In this document: positions 46,264 to 56,809 of the stretch, piece by piece
Layout of the letters: each line of letters begins with the position of its first letter
Position numbering within the stretch: position 1 is the first letter of the stretch
DNA from: Acinetobacter sp. ANC 3929
GTDB taxonomy: Bacteria; Pseudomonadota; Gammaproteobacteria; Pseudomonadales; Moraxellaceae
Direction: 5' to 3'
DNA: 64,000 bases
Assembly: GCF_000369405.1 (NCBI RefSeq)
Contig: NZ_KB849998.1
Location: 713,411-777,410, forward strand
The notes under the pieces: model-generated
Told to the model about the DNA's origin: nothing
The model's input: only the letters and a program-made list of their open reading frames with translations
Databases searched by the model: none
Position numbers and translations under genes: made by a program

Positions 46264-48945
46264 ATGATTCAGCAAATCACTGCTCCATTACGTGAAGATG
46301 TCCGATTACTGGGCAATTTACTTGGAGAGACCTTAAAGCAACATGCTGGGCAAGATTTGTTTAATCAGATTGAGCAAATTCGCGCATTAGCCAAAGGCGC
46401 ACGTGACGGCCAAGTCGAAGCTGAAAAACAGCTAGAACAACTGTTCCTCGGTTTAAAAGATGAAGAGATTCTGCCACTGACTCGCGCATTCTCACATTTT
46501 CTTAACTTCGCCAATATTGCTGAACAATATCATGTGGTTCGTAGCCGTCGTCAGGCCGAATTTGATGAACAGGCGCCTAGTCCGAATCCGCTCCCGCATT
46601 TATTTGAAAAATTTAAAAGCCAACAGATCAATACGCAACAACTGTTTCAGCAGATCTGTGATTTAAAAATTGAACTGGTGCTGACTGCTCACCCAACCGA
46701 GGTCAGCCGTCGCACCTTGATTCAAAAATATGACGATATTACCGACTGTCTCTCGCAGCTGGATCAACAGAAACTCACGCCTAGAGAACGCAAGCAGACC
46801 ATCGCTACCCTTAAGCAATTGGTCAGTTCAGCATGGCAAACCGATGAGATTCGTCAGCATCGCCCGACCCCAGTGGATGAAGCCAAATGGGGCTTTGCAA
46901 CGATTGAACAATCACTTTGGAATGCTGTACCTAAATTCATACGTGAACTGAATGAGCTGACGCAACAACATTGTGAGCAAACCTTACCCTTAAGTATTGC
47001 TCCGATTCGTTTTGCTTCATGGATGGGCGGTGACCGTGACGGCAACCCGAATGTAACTCATCAAGTGACCCAAGAAGTGCTGTGGTTATCCCGTTGGCAG
47101 GCAGCAGATTTGTATCTGCGTGACATTGAAAATTTACGCTGGGAATTGTCGATTCAAAGCTGTTCGGAAGAACTGACCCAAGCTTTAGGCTATGAGCATC
47201 CGGAACCGTATCGTGAATATTTACGTGAGACTCGCGAACGTCTCAAAGCGACACGCTCATGGCTGGCACACCGTCTGCAAGGAACTGAAGCTGATGACAG
47301 TAATATCATCAGAAATAAAGATGAACTATTAGCGCCTTTACTGCTTTGCTATCGCTCATTGATTGACAGCAATCTGGCGGAGATCGCCAATGGACAATTG
47401 CTCGATTTTATTTATCGGGTCAACTGTTTCGGTATTGAGCTGCTCAAACTCGATATTCGTCAAGAATCAGGTCGCCATCGCCAAGCGATTTCAGCCATTA
47501 CCGAATATCTGGGTCTAGGCAATTTTGAATCATGGACTGAACAAGCACGCCAAAATTTCCTGATTCAGGAACTCCAAAGCAAGCGTCCACTATTACCGAA
47601 GTTTTTTAATGAGCCAGAAGGCAGCTTGATTCAGCATCCCGATGTACTTGAAGTGTTTGCCACCATGCGTACATTGGCGGAACAACCGACTGAGAGTTTA
47701 GGTGCCTATATTATTTCGATGGCAGAATATCCAAGTGATGTCCTTGCGGTGCTGTTGCTACAAAAGGAAGCTGGGATTCAGCATCCGCTTCGTGTGGTCC
47801 CTTTATTTGAAACATTAAAGGATCTCGACGGCGCAGCCAAAACCATGAACACCTTGTTCAATATGCATTGGTACAAACAGCATATTCAGGGTAAGCATGA
47901 GGTGATGATTGGTTATTCCGACTCCGCCAAAGATGCGGGCTTTATGTCAGCCAACTGGGCACAATATCGTGCTCAGGAAGAGTTGACTGCCATCGCGCAA
48001 AATCATGATGTGCAATTGACCTTATTCCATGGTCGTGGCGGTTCAATCAGCCGCGGTGGTGCGCCAACGCAACAAGCACTATTCTCTCAACCGCCAGGTT
48101 CAATATCAGGTGCAATCCGTGTCACTGAACAAGGTGAGATGATTCGCTTTAAATTCGGTTTAGAAGGTATTGCACTGCAAAATCTGGAAATCTATACCGC
48201 AGCGACCTTAGAAGCGACGTTGCTCCCACCGCCTGAACCGAAACAAGAATGGCGTGATCTGATGACTCAAATGACTGATTTATCAGTTAAAGTCTATCGT
48301 CAAACCGTACGTGAAAATCCGAACTTTGTCAGCTATCTGCGTACAGTTACACCTGAACTGGAATTGCAAATGTTGCCGCTTGGTTCTCGTCCAGCCAAAC
48401 GCAAAGTCAGTGGCGGCATTGAATCACTGCGCGCCATTCCATGGGTGTTTGCATGGACACAAATCCGTTTGATGCTGCCTGCTTGGTTAGGTACGGGTAC
48501 GGCGATTAATCAGGTACATGAACAGCATAAAAACACCTTGAATGAGATGCTGGAACAATGGCCTTATTTTCAGACGCTGATTGATATGCTGGAAATGGTG
48601 TTGTCGAAATCTGATGCCGATATTGCTCTGTATTATGAGTCGCATTTGACTCAAGATCAGGACTTGAAAGTATTGGGGGTTGAGCTACGCCAACGTTTAC
48701 AAAATGCAGTAGATACCCTGCTCCGTTTGAAAGGCGAATCAAAACTGCTGAGCAACAATGAGGTCTTGGATCAATCCATGCAAGTGCGCAAGCCGTACTT
48801 ATTGCCATTGCATTTATTGCAAGCAGAGTTGATGAAACGTCGTCGTCTGTATTTACAAGAACACCAAACCGAACACAGTCCTGTCGATCATGCCTTGATG
48901 GTCAGTATCGCAGGGATTGCTGCGGGTCTACGCAACACAGGTTAA
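46264..48945 (+). CDS. ppc: Phosphoenolpyruvate carboxylase
   Basis: Carboxylates PEP with bicarbonate to oxaloacetate, replenishing the TCA cycle. The protein has 893 residues, close to the bacterial family. Active-site motifs are VLTAHPTEVSRR (catalytic histidine), GYSDSAKDAGF, and the glycine-rich loop FHGRGGSISRGGAP. It ends AAGLRNTG as in other PEPCs. AGGAG lies eight bases before the ATG and a promoter-like sequence just upstream. Allosteric control is expected from the family but cannot be read here. Confidence 0.98.
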   Translation: MIQQITAPLREDVRLLGNLLGETLKQHAGQDLFNQIEQIRALAKGARDGQVEAEKQLEQLFLGLKDEEILPLTRAFSHFLNFANIAEQYHVVRSRRQAEFDEQAPSPNPLPHLFEKFKSQQINTQQLFQQICDLKIELVLTAHPTEVSRRTLIQKYDDITDCLSQLDQQKLTPRERKQTIATLKQLVSSAWQTDEIRQHRPTPVDEAKWGFATIEQSLWNAVPKFIRELNELTQQHCEQTLPLSIAPIRFASWMGGDRDGNPNVTHQVTQEVLWLSRWQAADLYLRDIENLRWELSIQSCSEELTQALGYEHPEPYREYLRETRERLKATRSWLAHRLQGTEADDSNIIRNKDELLAPLLLCYRSLIDSNLAEIANGQLLDFIYRVNCFGIELLKLDIRQESGRHRQAISAITEYLGLGNFESWTEQARQNFLIQELQSKRPLLPKFFNEPEGSLIQHPDVLEVFATMRTLAEQPTESLGAYIISMAEYPSDVLAVLLLQKEAGIQHPLRVVPLFETLKDLDGAAKTMNTLFNMHWYKQHIQGKHEVMIGYSDSAKDAGFMSANWAQYRAQEELTAIAQNHDVQLTLFHGRGGSISRGGAPTQQALFSQPPGSISGAIRVTEQGEMIRFKFGLEGIALQNLEIYTAATLEATLLPPPEPKQEWRDLMTQMTDLSVKVYRQTVRENPNFVSYLRTVTPELELQMLPLGSRPAKRKVSGGIESLRAIPWVFAWTQIRLMLPAWLGTGTAINQVHEQHKNTLNEMLEQWPYFQTLIDMLEMVLSKSDADIALYYESHLTQDQDLKVLGVELRQRLQNAVDTLLRLKGESKLLSNNEVLDQSMQVRKPYLLPLHLLQAELMKRRRLYLQEHQTEHSPVDHALMVSIAGIAAGLRNTG

Positions 48946-49254
48946 GTCAAAAGTCAGCCTTGCCATCAATAGAAATCACACCGATTGATGGCAAGATTGG
49001 CAAAATATGCCACCTGAATTTCAAAAAGAGAAAAAAATCAAAAAATATTTTGAAAATAAGAGAGTTAACTTTTTAAACCATCAACACGAAAATAAATAAT
49101 AAAACCGCTAGCTTATTCTGAAATAAATTTTACCAAAAGGTAAAAACATAAACTCGCAATGCTTGTTCTGGCAATATTCTCAATGGCTTATAGGTGAAAG
49201 CTCGTTTTAAGACAGGGTATCATACGCGCTGATATCACATAATGAGTCTAATTT
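48946..49254. other. Intergenic stretch between ppc and the NCS2 permease
   Basis: 309 bases without a gene. It contains a 12-bp hairpin just after ppc, an AT-rich middle part, a perfect palindrome TTTTACC-AAAA-GGTAAAA at 49128-49145, and a TATCAT -10-like sequence near 49217. The palindrome could be an operator of the permease gene. Confidence 0.5.
48959..48995 (+). terminator. Hairpin after ppc without T-run
   Basis: CTTGCCATCAAT and ATTGATGGCAAG form a perfect 12-bp stem with a 13-nt loop, 14 bases after the ppc stop. No T-run follows, so it may protect the mRNA 3' end or act with Rho rather than terminate by itself. Confidence 0.5.
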
Positions 49255-50550
49255 ATGTCAAGTTGGTTTCCAAAATGGCAGCCGTATCAGGGGAAGATCG
49301 ATCATCGCCCTGTTGCGACAAATGAATATTTACCGCCCTTACAAAGTGCGGTGCTCGGGGTTCAACACGCATTTGCAATGTTTGGTGCAACGGTTCTTGC
49401 GCCATTATTGATGGGCTTTAGTCCTAACCTTGCCATCTTAATGTCAGGGATTTGTACCATCATTTTCTTCCTGATCACGGGTGGACGTGTACCTAGTTAC
49501 TTAGGCTCAAGTTTTGCATTTATCGGTGTGGTTGCTGCAGCAACAGGTCATATCACTGGCTCAGGCGCCAACCCAAATCTTTCTGTAGCCTTAGGCGGTA
49601 TCGTGGCCTGCGGTATTTTTTATGCCTTGATTGGTTTTGCAGTCATGCTCACAGGTACACGTTGGATCGAAAAACTGATGCCACCTGTGGTGACTGGCGC
49701 GATCGTGATGATCATTGGTCTTAACCTTGCACCTGTCACCATCAAAGGCGTTGCAGGACAGCCTTTTGAAATGTGGATGGCACTCATTACTGTACTCAGT
49801 ATGGGGATCATTGCGGTGTTTACCAAAGGCCTATTACAGCGTTTATTGCTACTGGTTGGCCTGCTGATTGCCTATGCGATTTATGCCATTGCAACCAATG
49901 TTTTAGGCTATGGCAAACCAATTGATTTCTCCCAAATCGCAGCAGCGCCATGGTTCGGTATTCCAAGCTTTTCACATCCAACTTTTGATTTAAATGCGAT
50001 TCTGATTATTGCACCAGTCGCACTGATTTTAGTGGCAGAGAATCTTGGTCATATCAAAGCAGTCGGTGCAATGACTGGTGAAAATCTTACGCCACAATTG
50101 GGCAAAGCTTTTGTTGCCGATGGTTTGGCTACAACTTTATCGGGTAGTGTTGGTGCGCCTGGCATGACCACATATGGTGAAAACATTGGTGTGATGGCAG
50201 TGACCCGCGTTTATTCCACGATTGTATTTGTAATCGCTGGTCTCTTTGCGATTTTCTTGGGCCTGTCTCCTAAATTTGGCGCAGTGATTAGTACTATCCC
50301 GACAGCAGTCCTCACAGGTGCTTCGATCGTGGTATTTGGTTTAATTACCATTGCAGGCGCGAAGATCTGGATCGAAAATAAAGTCGATTTCTCAAATAAT
50401 AAAAATCTCATCATCGCCTCTGTCACCATTATTTTAGGGGCAGGTAACTTTGAATTACTGTTTGGTAACTTCAATTTAGGTGGTATTGGTACCGCTACTT
50501 TTGCTGCGATTTTCCTCAACTTGTTGTTTAGTTTAAAAGATAAAAATTAG
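49255..50550 (+). CDS. NCS2 family uracil/pyrimidine permease
   Basis: A 431-residue transporter with about 14 membrane segments. GVQHAFAMFGATVLAPLLMGF near the N-terminus, VAENLGHIKAVGAMTG in the substrate-binding region and GAPGMTTYGENIGVMAVTRVYS are the NCS2 signatures of the uracil branch (UraA/RutG). It takes up uracil or a related pyrimidine with protons. The exact substrate is not settled by sequence. It stands alone with its own terminator; no upp or rut genes are adjacent. Confidence 0.9.
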   Translation: MSSWFPKWQPYQGKIDHRPVATNEYLPPLQSAVLGVQHAFAMFGATVLAPLLMGFSPNLAILMSGICTIIFFLITGGRVPSYLGSSFAFIGVVAAATGHITGSGANPNLSVALGGIVACGIFYALIGFAVMLTGTRWIEKLMPPVVTGAIVMIIGLNLAPVTIKGVAGQPFEMWMALITVLSMGIIAVFTKGLLQRLLLLVGLLIAYAIYAIATNVLGYGKPIDFSQIAAAPWFGIPSFSHPTFDLNAILIIAPVALILVAENLGHIKAVGAMTGENLTPQLGKAFVADGLATTLSGSVGAPGMTTYGENIGVMAVTRVYSTIVFVIAGLFAIFLGLSPKFGAVISTIPTAVLTGASIVVFGLITIAGAKIWIENKVDFSNNKNLIIASVTIILGAGNFELLFGNFNLGGIGTATFAAIFLNLLFSLKDKN

Positions 50551-50557
50551 AAGAACG

Positions 50558-50582
50558 AAGGCAGCTGAGGCTGCCTTTTTTT
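50558..50582 (+). terminator. Terminator of the NCS2 permease gene
   Basis: AAGGCAGC / GCTGCCTT (8 bp) with loop TGAG and a T-run, eight bases after the stop. Confidence 0.88.
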
Positions 50583-50658
50583 ACACCACAATAATGTCCT
50601 ATCTTTATTTAGCACCTTTTTAGTATGATGGCTTTTTATATTTCAATACGTTGCCATC

Positions 50659-51549
50659 ATGCGTTTTGATTTTTTTGATTTACAATTATTCCTGCATGTC
50701 GTCAGTACTGGTAGTCTCACCAAAGGGGCTGAACGTTCTGCAATTTCGCTGCAAGCGGCCAGTGAACGGATTAAAAAGCTCGAACACTACTTCGATACCG
50801 CCTTATTTATTCGACAGACCTCTGGGGTCGAACTCACGACGGCGGGACATGCTTTGGCTGAACATGCGCACCGTCTGATTGGACAAAAAAATCAACTCGA
50901 ACATGAGATGCAACGCTTTCGGCAACAATCGCCCGAATCCTTAACCCTGTGGTGTAATTCTTCTGCACAAAGTGAATATCTGCCACCGCTATTACCACAA
51001 TTTCTAATGCGTCATGCAGACATGAATATCGACCTACATGAAGCAGAAAGTTCTGAAATCGTGGCAGCACTGAGCAAAGGTATTGCCAAACTCGGATTGG
51101 TTTCCAGTTTTTTTGATACTCAACATTTACAGACGCAAGAATTTGCCAGCGATCCACTGGTTCTGATCTGCCCTGCGGCCCATGCCTTAACTCAGCATAC
51201 GTCGTTGAATCTGGTCGAGGCACTGAGTTATGGTTTTATTGGATTGATGCCACATCATTCTTTGCAGCAATCCATTGAAACTCAAGCCAAATTGCTTGGC
51301 TTTAATATCCAATACCGTTTGCGCTTACCCAATTTTGCTGCAATTGCTGAGGTGGTCGCCAAAGGCGTTGGTGTCGCTATTATGCCTGCCCGTGCTGCAC
51401 AACGTTTACAACCCGATTATCATTTCCACATGGTTCAATTATTCGGTGAGTGGGCCAATCGGAAGCTGCTGTTGGCAACACAAGATTTCAGTCAACTGCC
51501 CGAAAATTATCAGCAATTTTCTGAGTTTCTATTACAGCATCGTCCTTAG
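50659..51549 (+). CDS. LysR family transcriptional regulator
   Basis: A 296-residue regulator starting MRFDFFDLQLFLHVVSTGSLTKGAERSAISLQAASERIKKLE, a LysR helix-turn-helix. The effector domain fills about 90-290. It converges on the TauE/SafE exporter with a gap of only 12 bases. LysR plus TauE/SafE pairs occur in many genomes, so control of the exporter is a reasonable guess, although here the genes are not divergent. Confidence 0.92.
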   Translation: MRFDFFDLQLFLHVVSTGSLTKGAERSAISLQAASERIKKLEHYFDTALFIRQTSGVELTTAGHALAEHAHRLIGQKNQLEHEMQRFRQQSPESLTLWCNSSAQSEYLPPLLPQFLMRHADMNIDLHEAESSEIVAALSKGIAKLGLVSSFFDTQHLQTQEFASDPLVLICPAAHALTQHTSLNLVEALSYGFIGLMPHHSLQQSIETQAKLLGFNIQYRLRLPNFAAIAEVVAKGVGVAIMPARAAQRLQPDYHFHMVQLFGEWANRKLLLATQDFSQLPENYQQFSEFLLQHRP

Positions 51550-51561
51550 TTCACAGCAAGA

Positions 51562-52293
51562 TTAATGCGATAGCATATATCCGCCTAACGCCACCAAGCC
51601 GATAAAAAATAAACGGCGGAAACGTTGTTCATTCAGTTGATAACGAATTTTTTTACCCAACCACATCCCAACCAAAGCTGCCACCAAGGCCACAACCGAC
51701 AGACGATAATCCAGTGTGATTCCCTGCATCGGATTATGGTGTAGAAATACGGCCAAGCAAATGGTGGACACCGTAAAAGTCAATCCTAAAGCCTGAACTA
51801 GCTCATCACGTTTCAAATGCAAAGACTGCAAATAAGGCACGACTGGAATGATGACCACACCTGTTGCGACAGTTACCGCACCACCGATATACCCCACCAA
51901 GGGGGATAACCAACGTTCATACGCTGCCAAATGAGGTAGATTTTTGACACATAAACCATAGAGACCATATAGCACCAACATGCTGCCCAATAAAATTTCA
52001 CTGGTCTTGCCATGACCCTGGCTTAATGTCGGTAAGAAACTCCAGATCGAACCCATCACAATCCCCAGCAGCAATGACCAGAAACGACGGACAAAAGTCC
52101 ACACTCGTCCTTCTGCAAACAACTGCCAAATATTGGTAATCATAGAAGGAACGATAAGTAGGGATGCTGCCTGAAACGGACTCATGGCAATCGTGAGCAG
52201 CCCCATTGAAACTGCTGGTAAACCCAAGCCGATCATGCCTTTAATCATGCCTGCAAAGACAAATACCATCACAATAATTGCTAAAAAAGTCAC
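51562..52293 (-). CDS. TauE/SafE family sulfite/anion exporter
   Basis: A membrane protein of 243 residues with about eight hydrophobic segments. The repeated TauE/SafE motif appears as GMIKGMIGLGLPAVSMGLL near the N-terminus and YIGGAVTVATGVVIIPVVPYLQSL in the second half. The family exports sulfite, sulfoacetate or other organosulfur anions; the substrate here is unknown. It lies 80 bases downstream of the DsbA-like gene in the same direction. Confidence 0.9.
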   Translation of the reverse strand: MTFLAIIVMVFVFAGMIKGMIGLGLPAVSMGLLTIAMSPFQAASLLIVPSMITNIWQLFAEGRVWTFVRRFWSLLLGIVMGSIWSFLPTLSQGHGKTSEILLGSMLVLYGLYGLCVKNLPHLAAYERWLSPLVGYIGGAVTVATGVVIIPVVPYLQSLHLKRDELVQALGLTFTVSTICLAVFLHHNPMQGITLDYRLSVVALVAALVGMWLGKKIRYQLNEQRFRRLFFIGLVALGGYMLSH

Positions 52294-52373
52294 GCCCGAA
52301 TCTCCGATGTTGCGTCGGAGTTATGCTACGGAAAAATGAACACGTGCCCTATTCTTATTTTTTGGAGTGGGCC

Positions 52374-53663
52374 TCAGGCAGAGCTTGAGGCTGTTTTATA
52401 CTTATCTTCTAGAACATTGCTGATGATGCTTTCAATCATCCAAACGCGATACAGGCTATTAAACACATAGCTCTGTCCATCGATGCGTAATTCCAGTACA
52501 GGAAAATCTGGCTGATGCTTTTGCTGACACAATTGATCATTCTGTTTCAGCAAAGCTTCAACATCTTGTTCGGTGATGTTGTCGATCTCTAAGCGCTTCT
52601 GCATCCGTTGGAAATGTGCTTTAAATGACAAATCTTTGCCCCTCGTCCACACCCCTTCAAAAATCTGATGAATACAATCTACCTGCTGTTCTTCTGGCAC
52701 ACTATAAAACAGTCGTGCCATTTCATAGGTTGCTTCTTTGGTTGGACGACAAAATGGCGTAAAGGCCACTTGAGTACGCTTGGAAACACGAGTCGCTAGC
52801 CCCCAGTCAAACCAGTCGCGACCGTGATAACTCAGAGGATAGACCTTCAATTGGATATTATAATAATTGGCCAACTCTTCTTTGATATAGGCCAATAACA
52901 ACCAGCTCATTGGGTCTTCAAGCGCGATATATAGATCCAATTCGGGACGCAAGGCTTGGACTTCTGCCAAAGCTTCACCATCATTAATCAAATGCTCACG
53001 CCATTCGATATGATTGATCAGGAAAATTGGATTTCCTGTCAGTAATTTCTGTTGTTTCAAACGACGGGTCAGACGCAGTAAATCATCCACCGCTTGGTAT
53101 TTGCGCTCACCAAATTCAAAATAACTAGCCGCAACAGGCACATCTTTAAAAATACGTTCAGGGTAATCTTGAGGGCTTTGATGCTGGCTCGCCATTGCAT
53201 ACAAGGTACGCAATTTTCCATATTGTTGCTGCCATAGCATATGGAACACATCTTCAAGCAAATGTAAGAAATTCTGCTCTCGTAACGGGGTATTTCGAAG
53301 AATGGTTTCAGCTTGTTGTAGTGCTTCTGCACTTGGAATTTCGGGGGTGTCATCAAAGCCAAAACGATGTTGCTTGGCGAGAATTTTAGCATCATTTAGA
53401 CAATAGCTTTGCCAATCCTGCTTGGACATCTCGTTAGGAGGTTCTGCGTCTTGCCTTGAAATAATCACTTTTAAAGGTTTCAACTCATCACTCAAAATTT
53501 CATTGAGCTGATCCAGTTGTTGTACCGCAAGATAGCTATAAACATCGTCCAGACGCAGGTAAATACTTAAACCCTGTTCCGTGGGTAACACCGCCTGACG
53601 CGAAGGTTTCTGATAGAACCAACTCGATCGGATCGGGTCAAACCAACGACGTAACAAAGACAT
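52374..53663 (-). CDS. Two-lobed DsbA/HCCA-isomerase-like thioredoxin-fold protein
   Basis: A 429-residue soluble protein without signal peptide. Two similar halves are visible, each opening with a strand and an aspartate pair (LSIYLRLDDVYSYLAVQQL at about 32, LDLYIALEDPMSWLLLAYI at about 247) and followed by a helical insert of the DsbA/2-hydroxychromene-2-carboxylate isomerase type. Neither half has a CxxC motif: the redox positions are DVYS and DPMS. So a thiol-disulfide role is unlikely and a glutathione- or ligand-binding role is possible. The start ATG has no strong binding site. The function is unknown. Confidence 0.8.
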   Translation of the reverse strand: MSLLRRWFDPIRSSWFYQKPSRQAVLPTEQGLSIYLRLDDVYSYLAVQQLDQLNEILSDELKPLKVIISRQDAEPPNEMSKQDWQSYCLNDAKILAKQHRFGFDDTPEIPSAEALQQAETILRNTPLREQNFLHLLEDVFHMLWQQQYGKLRTLYAMASQHQSPQDYPERIFKDVPVAASYFEFGERKYQAVDDLLRLTRRLKQQKLLTGNPIFLINHIEWREHLINDGEALAEVQALRPELDLYIALEDPMSWLLLAYIKEELANYYNIQLKVYPLSYHGRDWFDWGLATRVSKRTQVAFTPFCRPTKEATYEMARLFYSVPEEQQVDCIHQIFEGVWTRGKDLSFKAHFQRMQKRLEIDNITEQDVEALLKQNDQLCQQKHQPDFPVLELRIDGQSYVFNSLYRVWMIESIISNVLEDKYKTASSSA

Positions 53664-53767
53664 GTCGATAGCCTCTAATGGTCATAAATTTATAAATGGA
53701 AAAGTTTTTTCAAACTTGTGCTCTAACAAGTGAGCCAATAAGTGTATTCAGTATCTTATAAAATGAG

Positions 53768-53797
53768 AAAAAAGTCCCCCTTAATTGAAAGAGGGAC
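53768..53797 (-). terminator. Terminator of ilvD
   Basis: On the minus strand GTCCCTC pairs with GGGGGAC (7 bp, one wobble) around a 10-nt loop and is followed by TTTTTT, ten bases after the ilvD stop. Confidence 0.85.
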
Positions 53798-53806
53798 CAA
53801 ATGGGA

Positions 53807-55636
53807 TTACAAAACTCGTACTGCGCCTTTAGCTGCGCTAGTCGAATGCATTGCGTAAATCTTCAATGACTTAGACACCTTACGTTTACGCTCTTCAGCA
53901 GGATGCCAACCTTTGGCTTCCTGAACAGTACGACGATGTGCCAGAGTTGCATCATCAACATTCAAATGAATGGTACGGTTTGGAATATCAATTTCAATGG
54001 TATCGCCATCTTCAACCAAACCGATCGCACCACCTTCTGCTGCTTCTGGAGAAACGTGACCAATCGACAAACCTGACGAACCGCCCGAGAAACGACCATC
54101 GGTAATCAAGGCACAGTCTTTACCTAAACCTTTTGATTTAAGGTAACTGGTTGGATACAACATTTCCTGCATCCCTGGTCCACCGCGTGGTCCTTCGTAG
54201 CGAATCACCACGATGTCACCTGCAACGATTTTATGATCCAAAATCGCTTCTACTGCAGCATCTTGGCTTTCAAAAACGCGTGCTGTACCCGTAAATTTAA
54301 GAATTGACTCATCCACACCTGCTGTTTTTACGATACAGCCATCCAATGCGATGTTGCCATAAAGAACTGCTAAACCACCGTCTTTAGAGAAAGCATGTTC
54401 CGCATTACGAATCACACCTTTCTCACGGTCACCATCCAAAGTTGAATAATAACGGTTTTGCGAGAACGCTACTTGAGTTGGAATACCACCTGGAGATGAA
54501 CGATAGAATTCATAAACGTCTGCATCTTCAGTACGGATAATATCCCACTTGTCTAAAGCATCTTTTAGAGTTGGTTCATGTACCGTCGGACAAGATGTCT
54601 TTAACAACTTTGCACGATCAAGTTCACCCAAGATCGCCATGATGCCACCTGCACGGTGTACATCTTCCATATGCACGTCTTGTTTGGCAGGTGCAACTTT
54701 TGACAATACCGGTACTTGGCGAGATAAACGGTCGATATCATCCATAGTGAAATCAACTTCGGCCTCATGTGCAGCCGCAAGTAAGTGCAATACCGTATTG
54801 GTTGAACCACCCATTGCAATATCAAGCGTCATCGCATTTTCAAACGCGTCTTTGGTTGCGATTGAACGTGGCAAGATGCTGTCATCATTTTGTTCATAAT
54901 AACGTTTTGCTAATTCCACAACCAAACGGCCAGCTCTTAAGAACAATTTTTCACGGTTGGCATGCGTCGCAACGATTGAACCATTACCCGGTAATGATAA
55001 ACCTAAAGCTTCGGTTAAGCAGTTCATTGAGTTAGCTGTGAACATCCCTGAACATGAACCACAGGTTGGACATGCTGAGCGTTCAAATGCAGCCACTTCT
55101 TCATCGGTATAGCTTTCATCTGCTGCAACCACCATGGCATCAACAAGGTCAATCGCCTTTTCATCACCACGGAATTTGACTTTACCTGCTTCCATTGGAC
55201 CACCAGACACGAACACCACAGGGATATTCAGGCGCATCGCTGCCATCAACATTCCCGGCGTAATCTTGTCACAGTTCGAGATACATACCATCGCATCGGC
55301 ACAGTGTGCATTGACCATATATTCCACAGAATCAGCAATCAAATCGCGAGATGGCAGTGAATACAGCATCCCGTCATGACCCATGGCAATGCCGTCATCG
55401 ACAGCAATGGTATTAAACTCTTTCGCGACACCACCAGAAGCTTCAATTTCTCTCGCAACAAGTTGACCTAAATCTTTAAGATGCACGTGACCTGGAACAA
55501 ATTGGGTAAATGAGTTGACCACCGCAATAATTGGTTTGCCAAAATCTTCATCTTTCATACCGGTCGCACGCCATAAACCGCGCGCGCCAGCCATATTTCT
55601 TCCATGTGTTGATGTTTTCGAACGATAATCAGGCAT
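53807..55636 (-). CDS. ilvD: Dihydroxy-acid dehydratase
   Basis: Dehydrates dihydroxy acids to 2-oxo acids in valine, leucine and isoleucine synthesis. The protein has 609 residues. Iron-sulfur cluster cysteines lie in [12 protein letters not shown] and [36 protein letters not shown] near the C-terminus is the substrate/Mg site. The three-cysteine pattern is that of the IlvD/Edd family with an oxygen-sensitive cluster. It is a single gene, divergent from fmt. Confidence 0.97.
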   Translation of the reverse strand: MPDYRSKTSTHGRNMAGARGLWRATGMKDEDFGKPIIAVVNSFTQFVPGHVHLKDLGQLVAREIEASGGVAKEFNTIAVDDGIAMGHDGMLYSLPSRDLIADSVEYMVNAHCADAMVCISNCDKITPGMLMAAMRLNIPVVFVSGGPMEAGKVKFRGDEKAIDLVDAMVVAADESYTDEEVAAFERSACPTCGSCSGMFTANSMNCLTEALGLSLPGNGSIVATHANREKLFLRAGRLVVELAKRYYEQNDDSILPRSIATKDAFENAMTLDIAMGGSTNTVLHLLAAAHEAEVDFTMDDIDRLSRQVPVLSKVAPAKQDVHMEDVHRAGGIMAILGELDRAKLLKTSCPTVHEPTLKDALDKWDIIRTEDADVYEFYRSSPGGIPTQVAFSQNRYYSTLDGDREKGVIRNAEHAFSKDGGLAVLYGNIALDGCIVKTAGVDESILKFTGTARVFESQDAAVEAILDHKIVAGDIVVIRYEGPRGGPGMQEMLYPTSYLKSKGLGKDCALITDGRFSGGSSGLSIGHVSPEAAEGGAIGLVEDGDTIEIDIPNRTIHLNVDDATLAHRRTVQEAKGWHPAEERKRKVSKSLKIYAMHSTSAAKGAVRVL

Positions 55637-55846
55637 TTTGTATTCCCAACAAGTGTGTGCTCGAGAAAAATAGGACTTTCTCTCTGGCGAAATGATACTG
55701 AGCTCTCTGCATCATACTACAAGTTATCGTTTAACAGATGACCAACAGGCCTATCTTTTTTTGCACAAAAGCAATTCAGGCGCTGAATTAGGGACTCGTC
55801 GCTTTTTCGCTTATAATTTGAGATAAGTTTTATTTGGATTCCATTT

Positions 55847-56809
55847 GTGAAAATCATTTTTGCTGGTACGCCTGAATTTGCGGCAACCGCATTGGCGGCA
55901 TTATTAAAAACATCACACCAGATTATTGCTGTTTATACTCAACCTGACCGTAAATCAGGACGCGGGCAAAAATTAACACCTTCTCCTGTTAAACAATTGG
56001 CACTTGAGCACGGTTTACCTGTTTATCAACCCTTACATTTCAAAGCATCGACCGAAGAAGGTTTGGCAGCTCGACAAGAGCTTGCTGCACTTGGCGCAGA
56101 TGTGATGGTGGTTGCAGCGTATGGCTTGATTTTACCGCAAGCTGTTTTAGATACACCGAAATATGGTTGTTTAAATATTCATGGTTCATTGCTGCCACGC
56201 TGGCGTGGTGCTGCCCCAATTCAGCGTGCCATTGCCACAGGTGATGCTGAAACAGGCATTACCATCATGCAAATGGCGGCAGGTTTAGATACAGGCGATA
56301 TGATGTATAAAACTTATTGCCCAATTACTGCGGAAGATACCTCTGCCAGCTTGCATGACAAATTGGCTGCTCAAGGTGCAGAAGCGATTTGTGCTGTACT
56401 TGAATCAGAACAAAGCTTGCAGGATTTTATTGAAAAACGTGAAGTGCAAGATGAAGCACTGACCGTTTATGCACATAAATTAGTTAAAGCAGAAGCGCGT
56501 ATCGATTGGACTGTAAATGCAGTTCAAATCGATCGTAATATTCGTGCCTTTAACCCTTGGCCAGTCGCTTTTATTCAGCTCGATGAAAATAATGCCTTAC
56601 GTGTTTGGGGTTCTACACTTTCACAGCTCATCAAAACCGATGCACAAGCCGGTGAAATCCTTGCCATAGATAAACAAGGTGTTCACGTTGCCTGCGGCGA
56701 CAATACTGCGGTGTGCTTAACCAGCTTACAATGGCCAGGTGCTAAAGCCCTCAATCCAGTACAAATTGCCCAAACTCAAAAATTACATATTGGACAAATT
56801 CTCCCATGA
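55847..56809 (+). CDS. fmt: Methionyl-tRNA formyltransferase
   Basis: Formylates initiator Met-tRNA using 10-formyl-THF. The protein has 320 residues. FAGTPEFAA at the N-terminus, the catalytic LNIHGSLLPRWRGAAPIQRAI, and LDTGDM are all present, with the C-terminal OB-like domain after about residue 205. It starts with GTG at 55847. A TATAAT box lies at 55812-55817. The stop overlaps the rsmB start (ATGA), so the two are co-translated. Confidence 0.97.
   Translation: MKIIFAGTPEFAATALAALLKTSHQIIAVYTQPDRKSGRGQKLTPSPVKQLALEHGLPVYQPLHFKASTEEGLAARQELAALGADVMVVAAYGLILPQAVLDTPKYGCLNIHGSLLPRWRGAAPIQRAIATGDAETGITIMQMAAGLDTGDMMYKTYCPITAEDTSASLHDKLAAQGAEAICAVLESEQSLQDFIEKREVQDEALTVYAHKLVKAEARIDWTVNAVQIDRNIRAFNPWPVAFIQLDENNALRVWGSTLSQLIKTDAQAGEILAIDKQGVHVACGDNTAVCLTSLQWPGAKALNPVQIAQTQKLHIGQILP

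Noticed and set aside
52302..52320. CTCCGA / TCGGAG hairpin after the DsbA-like gene as a terminator
   Set aside because: Only six base pairs and no T-run on the minus strand.
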